Shown piece by piece: positions 33,796 through 45,321 of a stretch of 64,000 bases of DNA. This DNA is from Rhytidiadelphus loreus (lineage: Eukaryota > Streptophyta > Bryopsida > Hypnales > Hylocomiaceae). Positions within the stretch are counted from its first letter, which is position 1. Each line of letters starts with the position of its first letter. The stretch spans positions 68,695,839 to 68,759,838 of the forward strand of contig OX344761.1 of the NCBI GenBank assembly GCA_947034895.1, given 5' to 3'. A program made the position numbers and the translations under genes. A model generated the notes under the pieces. It saw nothing but the letters and a program-made list of their open reading frames with translations, searched no databases and was not told the origin of the DNA.

Positions 33796-35228
33796 ATCAT
33801 TGTTAGAAGTTACTTTTCATGGCATTCTACATTAGAAATTGTTGTGACCGCTTTAGGTGGTTAAGATAAACATATTGGGTACCTTTCTGTTCGTTTTGGG
33901 GCAGCCTATAGACCGTGTTTGGAAGATCATTTCAGAAATACATTACTAATTCACACTTTGTCTGAAAAATAATATTTCAATTGCTCTCACTATTTCTCAC
34001 AGTTATCTTTGCGTGGGAAAAAATTTGAAAAATTTCAGTAATGGCATGAGGGCACACTCCAAATTCTGTCCACAATGGGCTGATTTACCTTAACACATTC
34101 TTCGATCATAGTACTGGATCCATGAGCAGACGCCATATCCAATATATAAAAGAAAAAAATAGTATTACATCCAAAATATCAAATGCATGCTCTAAGATGG
34201 ACCCATGTGATCATGAAAAGCAATATTTGCAAAGCCAAAGCATGATCGAGAAAAATAATGCAAATCAACAACCTACCAAACACTATCTGGTATACTGTGT
34301 AAGCTCTGAACTAACGTCCACACAACAAGTAGCGGTTGCATCCATCGAAAATCCTCCACGAAACAAGTCTGGGACACATTGAGGTGCCCTCGATCTTCAA
34401 GATTTCGCAACCCTGCATTCCACAAAGAAAATGCCAAAGAAAAGCATGTTAACCGCTTATACTGCATACATGCTCATCTATCACGAAATCGATGCCTAGT
34501 TCTGTAACTTGCAAGTTAAAATGGCGGTGGCACTGCAAAGCCAGTGGAATGGGAAAAAATCGGTTCTCACAGCTTTGCGAAACTAATTTGGCTACGAGGA
34601 ACTGAAAGGCTTTCAAAGAGAGGTCCGTTGATGACCAGGAACTGTACATTTCCACTCTGCTCCTTTGCAGTCGCAGCCTCCTCTCAGATTTTTATTGCAT
34701 CACGGTCACATAATCTTCAGCAGTCAAAACTAATTATTGATTGCTTGCAATCCACATATGGTTCCTCCAAATTGCCTGCTCGTGGGGCAACACTTGCAAT
34801 CTCTAGCAGTGTTAAGAAAGAATTACTGGACATGGTCACCTTTACACCTCCTAATTTACGAATCAGCTTGAAATTTTGGTAGCAACTTCATCAAAAATAG
34901 GCTCCTAAGTCAAAGGCACCTCGTCAATTTTGTGCATGTCATCTACACATAGTACAAACTACAAAGTATGGCACCTATGAGAACCTAATACAGATACAAA
35001 TTGTGTGTCTCTGGAATCACGTCCTCCATCACATCTTCGACAACAAGACCATCCAACTCAAGCTACAGTTGTTGCATATTGGCTTTGAAGAGCGTAACTT
35101 CGTGAGAATCATGGTCAATAGAAAAAGAACCCACTCAGACCCATTTACCCAACTATGGCTTCTGAATTCAAAGGTCAGATTCCGGTAGTACTTGCAAAAC
35201 CATTCCTCACATTACTCTCTGTCTACCT
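33796..35228. other. spacer, no gene recognised
   Basis: Open frames up to 112 codons occur on both strands but show no domain and no consistent splice structure. Given the transposase relic that follows on the minus strand, part of this may be decayed transposon sequence downstream of it. Confidence 0.35.
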
Positions 35229-35530
35229 GAGACTTTCTAAAAGACAATGAAACCCACACAACGAACACTTCTTTGTGCGCAACTCTACCCTTGTTAGAAA
35301 AAGTCAAAACATCTCTATACTTGCAAAATGCAGTCTTGAATGGCTTAGATATTGCAACATCGGATTGTTGAATATTATGCAACCTAAGCAAGGGCTGGTA
35401 AGTTAGTCCAAACCTATTTCTCTTGCCTTTGATTTTCCATCTAACGCTACATAACTATTGTAATTGTCTAAGATACAAAAGTAAAGGTGAATGCTCGAAA
35501 TGCCACCTTTATCATTCACAACCACAACAG
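35229..35530 (-). pseudogene. decayed pogo/CENP-B-type transposase fragment
   Basis: The minus strand first reads ILDNYNSYVALD..KAREIGLD, corresponding to the catalytic LDNHNSHV-type region. After a frame change it reads SDVAISKPFKTAFCKYRD and then WVSLSFRKS. This follows the order QPLDV-FKPFKTAFRKYRD-W-WVSLSLRK found in DDE transposases of the pogo superfamily, the same broad family as the 13.4-15.9 kb element. At least one frameshift and internal stops are present. Flanking repeats were not identified. Confidence 0.6.
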
Positions 35531-36297
35531 AAATGATACGTATTATAGTTCAGAAAAATTATTGAAAAAAAGACTGCATACAATTATCAATACACAATCC
35601 CTTCACTCAATCAAATTTGAATGTTTGAGCTTGACGGAGAATCAACTCTAGATATTGCAATCTGAATCACCGGTACAAACCCTAACTTGGAATTTCGAAT
35701 TTGATCGGAGTAGGTCGCAATGGAGTGATTCCAACAATCTTCAATCGACACCAGGTTACCTTAATTAATGGGATGATCGATTTGTTGCATCTTCAGTATC
35801 TAATCAACAAAACAGTTCTTCCTCTTGGACTGACCACATTCGATTGACCTCAATGCTGCGGTTCTGCCCAACCGATCTGCCTTCCAAATGATCACACAAA
35901 CTAGATGCCAAAATCAACCAAGTGAACATTGTGCAGTTGGACAAGTTGACACCCGCCTTTGTCAACAATTGCATCAACGAAATCATTCTACTTCTTATAT
36001 CTTTCGAGTTTTCTATTGTCCGTGACGTTGAGGAGCTAGCTGAGGGCGAAGCTTGATCTGCAAGCGATTTCATTAGATGGTGCATTAGATGGTGCATTTG
36101 ATGGTGCTACTAACACCGGTTGGCTTCATCCAGCTCTAGCTACCTTGACGAAGCTGATATGGCTGACAAGGAACAACAACGGTGTGTCCGTGAGCTCTTT
36201 CCACTCCAACCAAATGCTAACAGTGTTTGTGCAGTGTGAATGCGGTTGTAGATAGGATTTGGAAACTCAAATTCAGAAACTCGGAGTTGATGCTATA

Positions 36298-36453
36298 AGG
36301 TAACTCAGCCTACGACAGGTCAACTTTGGAACAACCTAATGTAGGTCAAAAAATTCTTGTAAAGTACATTTCACAAGACACATGTACATTTGAAGAATGT
36401 ATGGGCTTGCATTAGACTACTCCAAAGTTGGCATGTCATAGGTTGAGTTACCT
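36298..36453. mobile_element. 156-bp foldback element
   Basis: Arms at 36298-36330 and 36421-36453 are inverted copies (GGTAACTCAGCCTACGACAG versus TCATAGGTTGAGTTACC) with a few mismatches. The loop is AT-rich and non-coding. It is likely a very short MITE; no target duplication is evident. Confidence 0.5.
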
Positions 36454-37284
36454 AAGTTTGTATCCAACGAAAAAAGTCAACAAACAGATTGTGTAGTTTG
36501 ACTCACTTTAGCACTAACACCATGAATCATTTCTACACCACATGGTTTAGAGGTGAAAATCAATCAATTAGATTCCCATATTCTATGACCTTGTAATCAT
36601 TGTAGTCGGCTTGTAAGCCATTTTCCATTATCACATTGTTGTTGAATTGATCAATCCAACACTCCATGTATAGTCTAATGAATCAAAGCTATGGTGGATG
36701 CACATGATAATGACCAACATACACAACTAAGATGATCTAAAGAATGACAAAAGATGACGTTGAATTGTGGTGGTATAATCCAAACTTGTGTAGGTTTATG
36801 GGCCATGACCTTGATATCAATAACAATAATGGTATAAACAGGATATTCCTAGATGCTAGAATATAGTGTATAGAAATTACCCATTTGACACTCTACACGC
36901 CAAGTGCTATTTATTTGAATATTGTGGGACAAAATCCAACCTTGAGTTTGTGGAAAAAAAAATTGTCATTGATATCCCTAGCTACTAACTAGAGATTTAG
37001 CAAGAACAATTTGAATATTGATATTCATAAATTGATAGTATTAATATAAGCGATTGAGCTCATTTGATTATAGTCAAAACACCAAAAAATTGGCACTCCT
37101 CATCAATCTTTGATTTTCTAAAATAATCTTCTAGAAATTTTCATTGATTTATCTTTAAATAATCTTGTTATCTATTTTTAGAATTATATATATATACTTA
37201 CTTACTTGATCTAAATTGTTTATATAAACAAGTGGGACTAAATGTCATGTTGTTTACTAAATGGTATGTAATCACTTGATTAAA

Positions 37285-37469
37285 CACTTGATTACATGAC
37301 ATTTAGTCTCACTTGATTAAACACTTGATTACATGACATTTAGTCTCACTTGATTAAACATTTGATTACATGACATTTAATCTCACAGATATAAACACTT
37401 GATTACATGACATTTAATCTCACAGATATAAACACTTGATTACATGACATTTAGTCTCACTTGATCTCA
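37285..37469. repeat. 37-bp tandem repeat, five units
   Basis: CACTTGATTACATGACATTT recurs at 37285, 37322, 37359, 37396 and 37433, exactly 37 bp apart. Later units vary at TAGTCTCACTTGATT versus TAATCTCACAGATAT. An inverted copy of the unit core (AAATGTCATGT, 37232-37250) lies just upstream, so the locus can also fold back. Units abut with no spacers. Confidence 0.85.
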
Positions 37470-37486
37470 ATTGTTTATATCAAGCA

Positions 37487-38699
37487 ATATTTCAACAGTT
37501 TTGATTTAAATGTATTTTGTTGATTGCTTCCAAATTGTTTTTAATAATTGCATATAGATTGTTTTAAATATGCTCCAAAGAAAAATCCATTACCAAGAAT
37601 TAGGTTGTGCGGTGTATCTGTCCATTTATTTTTGTTTGAAGAAAATCCATTATTGATTGTGATCTCCATTGATTTTGACATACACTTAGAATAATATGTA
37701 AAATTAATGGAGTCACTAATTTGAATCTTGGACTTAGATAATTGATCATCACTGCTATCAATATCCTATATTCTATACCATGAAGTTATCACAAAATTAG
37801 AATTCTAATCAAATGAGTTTAGATATCAAGACACTATTGCGCCTTTAGGAAACATGTGCCTTTAGGGCTACTCAACTAAGGCAAGTCCCAATAGAAATTG
37901 CTAGTAGGCAAAGATCACAATCTAGTACAAATTAATGAGTGTTATTAAGATTGTTACACATTTGGGATTCTATTCATATATTTTATCCATTTTTTCCTTG
38001 TTGTGTGCATTCAAGAGGGGCTTCATTATACTAATGCTATGAACCTTGTTTAGGAGGGCATAAATATGGATCCTTGCTCCAAATTTGTACCTTAGACAAA
38101 ATGAAAAAACAAATTATTTATCATTGATGAAATAATTGGAAAATTTTGAATTCATTTTTGAAATCAAAGATCTAGAACTAGCTAGTAGATGGCACAAAAT
38201 ACAAAATTTATGTCCCAAAATAGGAGGCAAATTTTTACATGATCTATACACAAGCATGGAGAAAAAAAATTTACCTTCTAGAATGCTCAACTTAGCACTA
38301 CACATTAATGAAATTTAGTGTTTGCAACACTAATTACAAACACTAAATGGCAACATGAACACAAATTGTCAATTAAATGAGAATTAGAGTGAGTTACACG
38401 ATAGGATAATTAACACTATAGGTAGCATAACACTAAATTTCATTATTAAAGTAGAAATACCTTAAAGCGCCATTTTTGTTCCTCCCACTATCTCAAAGAT
38501 CAAGTGACTAAAATGCAATTTGAAGAGATTAGTAGCAAACTCAAGGAAAATGCAACCCAAGTAGTTTTGTAATTTTCCAAAGCTCTAGTAATATTTTACA
38601 ATTTTTCAAAGTTGAAAACATAAGGTAGCCTATACATAACACTAGATTTACCGTTTACAAATTTTCAAAGTTGTCTTGATTTTGAGTAGAGAAGTTTTC
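37487..38699. other. AT-rich spacer
   Basis: Nothing coding was recognised. Complementary short frames around 38114-38318 on both strands reflect AT-rich low complexity, not genes. Confidence 0.4.
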
Positions 38700-39430
38700 A
38701 TTTCAGCCCATTTTTAAGGTAGAAGGTCCATAAAGTGTTTGGACTCGAAAAGTGTCTTCTAACAAAAAGGTACATGTTACTTTCTCATTGCACTATCAAT
38801 ATACAAATAATGTACATTTCAGGAGGTGGATACTTTTAGTGACCATAATTGTATTTGAACTTCAAAAATTCATAACTAATTCAAGAAAGCTCCAAAAAAT
38901 ATGAAGTGACTTGGGTTTGATGCCAATTCCAATTGTCTTTCAAGGAAGATTCTCTAAAAAAAATATTTCAAGAAGCCTAACTTTACCAAATTAATTTTCA
39001 GCCTATATATGGGTGTTTTATGGACCTCCTAACTTTAAGTGTTGGAGAATGAAAAATGGCAATTACAAATGTTTCTACCTTAGTGTACTTTAAGGTAGGA
39101 GGTTCTAAAAGTGCTCATGCTCTAAAATGACCCACCTCATTAAATGTACACTATTTGTACATGTTTCTTTTTCCATAGCCTTCAACAATGTACAGATAGT
39201 ATACATTTTAGGAGGTGAGCCATTTTAGAGCCCTATGCCATTTCAACTTCAAAATGTTATAACTAATTCCACAAAGCTCCAAAAAATATGAAACCACTTA
39301 GGTTAGATGTCAATTCCACTTGTCTTTCAAGAAAAATTTACTGAAAAATATTTCAAGATGCTTCACCTCCCAAAATTCAGCTCCAGCCCTTAGATGGTCC
39401 ATTTATGGACCTCGTACCTTATACTTTACA
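38700..39430 (+). repeat. two tandem copies of the dispersed CTCCAAAAAATATGAA repeat
   Basis: The segments 38868-39040 and 39244-39420 are diverged direct copies about 376 bp apart. They share TAACTAATTC, AAGCTCCAAAAAATATGAA, AATTCCA.TTGTCTTTCAAG, AAATATTTCAAGA and TTTATGGACCTC. Upstream halves are also related (a GTACAT..GTACATTT motif and AGGAGGTG). Other copies are at 2.6, 18.5 and 42.7 kb. Confidence 0.6.
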
Positions 39431-39891
39431 CAACCCCAATCAAGGGTCGGTTTCAGATGCTCATCGGCAAGAAGAACAAAATTCGCTGATTTGTCCCAAG
39501 AATTCCACGTCACCAATAAGGGTCCACCTGGACGCAGTCTACCACCACTGCCACAGCACCACGTCAACACGTTCCACCGCCCGCCAACTGGCATACTCAG
39601 TTTACGGCCACTTGGCAACCATTCTCCCGAAGCTTCTCCTTGCCACCCTACATGTGTCCCTTGCATTACCCTCCTCTCCTCCACCAGCCTTGCCACAAAT
39701 CTGCGCTCCGTCTCTACCCAGTTCATTAAACATCTCCTTCTCTCTCTCTCTCCCCTTCGAATTCATCTCAGGAAATAGCGACATTTGCAGAATTCCGGCA
39801 AATTTCGAGTCATTTTTTGGAGTTTTCAGCAATTTTCAGTAATTTCTAGCGAGTTTGGGGGAGTTTGGGAGGGTTTGAGAGAGTTTTGTGG

Positions 39892-40326
39892 ATGGCGATC
39901 ACGCAAGTCGCAGCGCAAGTGACGACCAAGCGCGCGTACAATATTGTGTCCTCGGGGCAAGCTTTGATGCGCTCCGTGTACTACTCGCGCCAGACGTCTT
40001 CCACGTTTTTGTGGCAGAAGCAGAAGGAAGTGTTTTCCATGATCGGGAGCGTCTCACGGCGCTGGTCCAGCAGCAGCAGTGCAGCCGAGGAAGGCAGCAG
40101 TATGTCAGAGACGACGACAACGACGACAACGACGACGGCTTCTTCCTCTTCGGCGCCTCCGGCAGTGGATGCTGATGCCAAGAGCTATGGCGGAATACAA
40201 GATGATCCGCACAAGGTGGCCAGCGACACGCACGGGGAGCACGATAAGAGAGGCGATGATCAGGAGAGTATTAGTAGCGTCGGGTATGACATGTCCAAGG
40301 TTAGCAAGCCCGCCGGTGGCGAGTGA
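39892..40326 (+). CDS. small hydrophilic protein with mitochondrial-type presequence (LEA-like)
   Basis: An intronless frame of 144 residues begins at the first ATG after a CT-rich 5' leader (39740-39770). The N-terminus is basic and Ser/Arg-rich, with few acidic residues (ITQVAAQVTTKRAYNIVSSG, then GSVSRRWSSSSS), resembling a mitochondrial or plastid targeting peptide with a cleavage site near RRWSS. A Thr/Ser-rich linker (nine consecutive Thr) follows. The C-terminal third is hydrophilic with Asp, His and Lys (DDPHKVASDTHGEHDKRGDDQE) and ends YDMSKVSKPAGGE. This composition is that of late-embryogenesis-abundant or stress-related small organelle proteins. No defined domain is visible, so the functional call is tentative, but the frame, GC content and start context support a real gene. 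Confidence 0.65.
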   Translation: MAITQVAAQVTTKRAYNIVSSGQALMRSVYYSRQTSSTFLWQKQKEVFSMIGSVSRRWSSSSSAAEEGSSMSETTTTTTTTTASSSSAPPAVDADAKSYGGIQDDPHKVASDTHGEHDKRGDDQESISSVGYDMSKVSKPAGGE

Positions 40327-43300
40327 AAACACTGGGAAGCCCTAATTCTTTTCAACGCCGTAAAGATTCAATAGCACCAGGAGTTGCTGTACATAGAATG
40401 AAGCACTGCTGACTCATTAGGTTTAGTCTTAGCCAACAATTGTTGAAGTGCATGGCAAAACGTCCATGAGCAAGAGCGCAGAGCTTACGTCAAATACGAG
40501 TTTTGTGACGAGCTTCTAAGGTGATTTAGATTTTGTCTTCCGACTCCCAGCGGAGCATCCTGGCATAGCTCCTTTTTCTTCGTTTACAAAGGGCTTGTGG
40601 CGATGAAAGCTTGCTTGCAGGCACATGTTTATTGTAAGTAGAAGATAGGCTTCGAGCATAAACAAGGAGCACATTTTTTTTCCATGGATGTCTCTTGTAT
40701 ATTAACTCATGCGTAATTCCTTTTGTTGTCTTCTTTGATCAACATACACATGATATTCTTTTGCTGTGAAAATTTCCCTTCTCCGTTTCACCATTGTGGA
40801 TGACAAACAAAAAATTCCTCCCATGGCGCTGAGTGGTGAGCGCTTGTCATCTTCGTGTATGTGTAGGGAAGCTGTAGATCACTCACTCCTTGACCCTGTA
40901 AGGGCAGTGCATGAGCTGGTTGAAAAAATAATGAATTTGAACAAATAACAATCCTCATACGAATCTACCAAGTAACATTTAAAATACCACAGCTTGGGTA
41001 TATACCACTCAAAATGCACGTGAAAATATGGAGTACTTGACAGTTCGTGAACACTTAGATACATGTAACATGAAAGCGGAGCCCTCGTTATGGAAAGAAC
41101 ATTTTCAGTAATGCACTAAGATAGTTTATCATAATGACTACCAATAGTTTAGACGGGACAGGCTTTGATCATTTTGCAACAACTGTTTGAAATGATATCA
41201 TTTGGTTTGCTCGTATAGGAGCGAGGTGCCACAATCTCATCTTCTGATTACAAGACCAAAAGTGAGTCAACCTTGTAAAATTCAATGTGGTGTTGTCAAT
41301 GTTGCGCTCTAGTTTGAATCTACCAAACGTGTCTACTTGAAGTCTACTTGAAGTCTGAACATTTGGAGTGTTTAGTGCAGGCATGACTTGAAAAATACTG
41401 GAAGTGGGCATCCAAGATACTGATGAACGATTTTACTGAGTGTGCTGAAGTACCAGTAAATTCTTAAGAACTCAGCAACCCAAAAACTCTCAAAAAAACT
41501 ACCATTCGGTATAGAAAAAATGCATGGCGCTCAACGCCAATCTTCTACATGTAGCTTTTGGTACCTCCCATCAAATGTGAACTCAAGATTGCACAAAAAG
41601 AATCTAGACTCCTTTCCCCAGGGTACGAAGATAGTTCCTAAAGAACGTAATGAGAGTCGGTGTATAAAGTTGGACACTTGTGTTGTTGAAGAGCAGAAGA
41701 GCAGAAAAGCAGAAGATGATGACTGCCTTCTATCTCACTCGGAAATGGTGTCGTCCCTCTTCCTCACGGCACTACCCCTCAAAAAGTCTTGAACACTCGG
41801 GACTACCTTGCAATTATCACAGCAAACAAAGATTGGTGGTTTTCAGGGGAACTAGAGATGATGCAAATCGATGTGAATCCAGAAACAGGCAAAGCAACCA
41901 GCGAATCGGTGAAATTTCTCCAAGGAGTCATCGAATTCACAAGCCTTCATTGCTGAAATAATTTTACAAACGAGCAAAAAGAGGTGTCATGATTTCTGAT
42001 AACTGCTCCTCAGTATGGATCTGAGTCACCTAAACCCGGATCTGCAGCAACAAATGCATGCAGTGCTCAGAATTAGCCTCACAGCAAAGTTCTTCTATGA
42101 AATACTTGAGCTCAATAGCACAAATGTAGGTGCCCTTCCGCAATGGAGCTATTGGCTTCTAAAAGCATCCAGCAATCCAGAACCAATACATACTTTACAC
42201 AAAGGAACCCAGGCTTCTGGATCTGAGACACCTGCAGCCAACAATTGCTTTCAACTTCATTAGCTTTGGAGCTGCTTGCAATCTGTCAATTTAGCCAACC
42301 AACAGACTTGACCAATCTCAAGAGTGCCTTCAAATTGAGGCTCAATTCTGGTCACAGAGCTTTGCAGGCCAGAGTCAGAGATCTTCAAAAGTTGTACACT
42401 TTAAAAGTCGTCCAAGTGGTGCTGCACATTTCGAGATAACAGGAGTCACGACTTGGGTAAAAAATTCAATGAGAAAAATTCAGTAACAATACTCTCGACC
42501 AGCTCTCAATGATACATAAGGGTGGTGTCCCAATTCCACTTGGCAACTTAAACCATATATCAATAGTTTCACTCAAGCAGCAACCTAAAACCAATGAAAA
42601 CTTGCCACATGTTGTGATTGCATGTTATAGAAAGTTAACCTTCATGGGAGGCTTTGATGAGTTAAGAAAATCAAATTAAACGCAGTCTAGTGCATGGCAC
42701 CACAATAACTTTGGAAATCCATAACCAACGCTATACAACTCCAAAAAATATGAAACAACTTGCGTTGGGTTCAATCTGCTCTTGGCAACCACCAAAAATT
42801 CCAATAAATATCGTCAACATATGCACATCGGTCAGATCCTTATTTTGACGATCTAGGGCTTCATGTCGACATACGAGTGCACATCTCAGTGAGGGGAAAC
42901 AGATAACTTACGATTTCGAAATCAATTGACATGAATTTGAAAGTCTCGCTCAAACTAAGATAGACAATACCCCAACTGCTAAGAAGCTAATCCGGTCTCC
43001 TATACTGACCCCTGTTACCAGCAGCAACTTGCACCCAAAACGATCTCTCCACAGCTCTAAAGGGATCTCCCAACAAAAGAACACTCCTAAATATGTTAAC
43101 AATACTTAAAAGCGTCCTAAACCCTAAATCCTCTACCGTAATCCAAGAATCCGGTTCACAATGTACAATCCTAAAAAGAAAATTGAACTAAAAAAGCATC
43201 TCGGCCTCCCGGACGGCCAATTTCATCACCAACACGTGATGCATAACAAAACCTGAAACGAAATCCTTCATCACGCACTCCAAGCTGAATCACTCACAAA

Positions 43301-43370
43301 CACCGAAAAATTGAAGAGAAAAATGAAGACCCTCACATTAGGGTTCCCGGCAACTCCTCCCCGTCCTGTC
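40327..43370. other. spacer; 3' regions of flanking genes, no further gene recognised
   Basis: The first few hundred bases are presumably the 3' UTR of the gene ending at 40326; 43150-43370 is likely the 3' UTR of the minus-strand FAM32A-like gene. A copy of the CTCCAAAAAATATGAA repeat lies near 42720-42800. The frames at 41520-42440 lack any domain. Confidence 0.4.
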
Positions 43371-43754
43371 CTACTTGCAATACCGGTCCGCCTTCTTCTT
43401 CACGCGCTCATCCAACGCCGCCTCCCGCGACTTCACCTTGGGCACCACGTACCCGAACCGCTTCGTCTCCACTGGGAAAAGCTCCTCGTACTTCTTGCTC
43501 TTCTTCCCGTCGGGGGCGTGCCCTGTCCCGGTGTCGATCGCGTCGTGCGCATCGACTTTCTTGGCCGATTGATCTTTCTCTTCATCCTTGGTATCCGCGG
43601 TGTTCACACCCTCCGCTGCGTCGCCTTCTTGCTGGGGATCGGTCGTCGGCTTCTTCTTCCTGTGCTTCTTCTTCTTGTCCAGTGTCTTCTCCGGGCCTAA
43701 TCCGCCCTTGAAACTCAACTTCCCGCCGCGCACCTTGTCGTAGGACGACGACAT
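43371..43754 (-). CDS. FAM32A-like protein
   Basis: An intronless 127-residue minus-strand frame starts at ATG 43754 and ends at TAG 43373-43371. The N-terminus MSSSYDKVRGGKLSFKGG is the conserved FAM32A opening. It is followed by a Lys-rich segment (KTLDKKKKHRKKKP), a variable acidic middle, and the family's C-terminal block (TKRFGYVVPKVKSREAALDERVKKKADRYCK-like, here residues ~97-127). FAM32A proteins are small nuclear proteins associated with the catalytic spliceosome in animals; the plant role is inferred. Length matches eukaryotic orthologues (110-150). The end of the coding sequence is close to the expected conserved terminus, so the gene appears complete. Confidence 0.88.
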   Translation of the reverse strand: MSSSYDKVRGGKLSFKGGLGPEKTLDKKKKHRKKKPTTDPQQEGDAAEGVNTADTKDEEKDQSAKKVDAHDAIDTGTGHAPDGKKSKKYEELFPVETKRFGYVVPKVKSREAALDERVKKKADRYCK

Positions 43755-44470
43755 CGCTGCGGAAGGTTTAGGGATTGGGGATTAGGATTTACACCATCGC
43801 CGAAGAGAGTGAGAGTGGAGAAACCGTTGCACAAGACTTGTTGCTTTGTGGGTGGGAAATAGCGGGGTTGCAAGCTTGCCCACCACATTCATTTGCGGGG
43901 CCCGGCCCTGAATAATTAGTACATTAAATGGTGTTTACATTTGGATGAATTTTTATCATTAGTATTGGATGAATGAAAATGTGTAAACGAAAATATATGC
44001 AATTTAGATGCAAGGTGGATGTCAATGACATTAGTTGACAAAGTACAAAAATAGTGTAGATTAGATTACATTTATTTGACCTAAAGTACAATGAACTTAT
44101 ATTTGTACTTTTAAATTTGAAAACCTCCACTAATTGCAAGATCAACGGATTGCACTTAAACTTCAAAAACTACATTTATACATCCCTTCCTAAAAGTGAA
44201 GACTTGTCTTTTCAATATCTTTTATGAAAAACAATTACATCCCATAATTGGTGTATTTTAGTCAATATAATGTTGAAAAATAGGTTAAAAATACATGAAA
44301 AAAATTTGAGCAAAAAAACTTTTATATTCATATTTAAAAAAATAATAAACTGAAAGGTTAATGCAATAGATGACTTTATATGTTTTTTCTACCTACATTG
44401 CCCACAAATAGAACTCCACATAAGTGTGAAATGATTGGTTCAAAGATTTTTGTGTAGGCATCAATCTATA
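43755..44470. other. FAM32A-like gene 5' region and AT-rich spacer
   Basis: The first ~150 bp are the likely promoter and 5' UTR of the minus-strand gene. The rest is AT-rich with no recognised feature. Confidence 0.35.
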
Positions 44471-44740
44471 CAACCAAATAATATTTATTTATTTGTTTAT
44501 TTATAGGATAAGTCTTTAGCCACCCACTTATTTATGACATTAAAATAAATTACAAAAAGCTTATAACTTTCGCAATGTGAATTGGATGGTTCGATGATTT
44601 TTTGTTTACACAACCAAATAATATTTATTAAATTATTTATTTATAGAATATATCTTTAGCTGCTTGCTTATTTATGACTCTGAAATAAATTACAAAAAGC
44701 TTGTAACTTTTGCAACACTTATCTGAATGACATGAAATGA
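44471..44740. repeat. 140-bp tandem duplication
   Basis: CAACCAAATAATATTTATT occurs at 44471 and 44611. Both are followed by a TATTTATAG..TATCTTTAG-like segment and AAATTACAAAAAGCTT. The two units are diverged by about 20%. Confidence 0.7.
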
Positions 44741-45321
44741 AGCTTTATATGTAGAGTATGATGATTACCGTAGGAGCTATCCTAATGTTTCATGCAAAAA
44801 ATTCCATATATTTAGTCAGCAGGGCCTACCCAAGTTTTCAAAAAGTCTCCTTAGACCTTTACGAGTTTAGATGCATCAGCTTCATTCACTGGGAATTCTC
44901 TCCTACTGGAAGTCGATCAGTTTGAAAACTGGGAAGCAATTATCATGGCAAGCAAGAGACATTAACGATGCTAGTGGCATGAATACCCAAGTACGACTGC
45001 ACCTGGGGAAAAACGGCCTTTGCTAATCAGCGTATTTTACATGAAAACTGCTCTGAATGGCGAAGGTGAGGCCAAACAGTGAGGGAGCACGCATCCCATA
45101 TTGAGTTTCCTTCTCACATATTGCAAGGACGATGGATTTTGTCGCTGTATATCCACTTCCCTGGTTCTCTACATAAGTCAGTCTGCATGAGAAGCTCAAA
45201 TAGCCGGGTTCTCATCTTTGACAACTTGCACTTGACCGAGCTTGGGAGGTTTCTCCTAGGTAAGAGGCAGCAGGCACTAGGTCAATGTTGTATCTTTGAT
45301 CAATTAGACAGGAGATTTCTA

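Noticed and set aside
37285..37469. 37-bp repeat array as a CRISPR array
   Set aside because: Units abut without spacers, no cas genes are present, and the sequence is eukaryotic nuclear DNA; it is a minisatellite.
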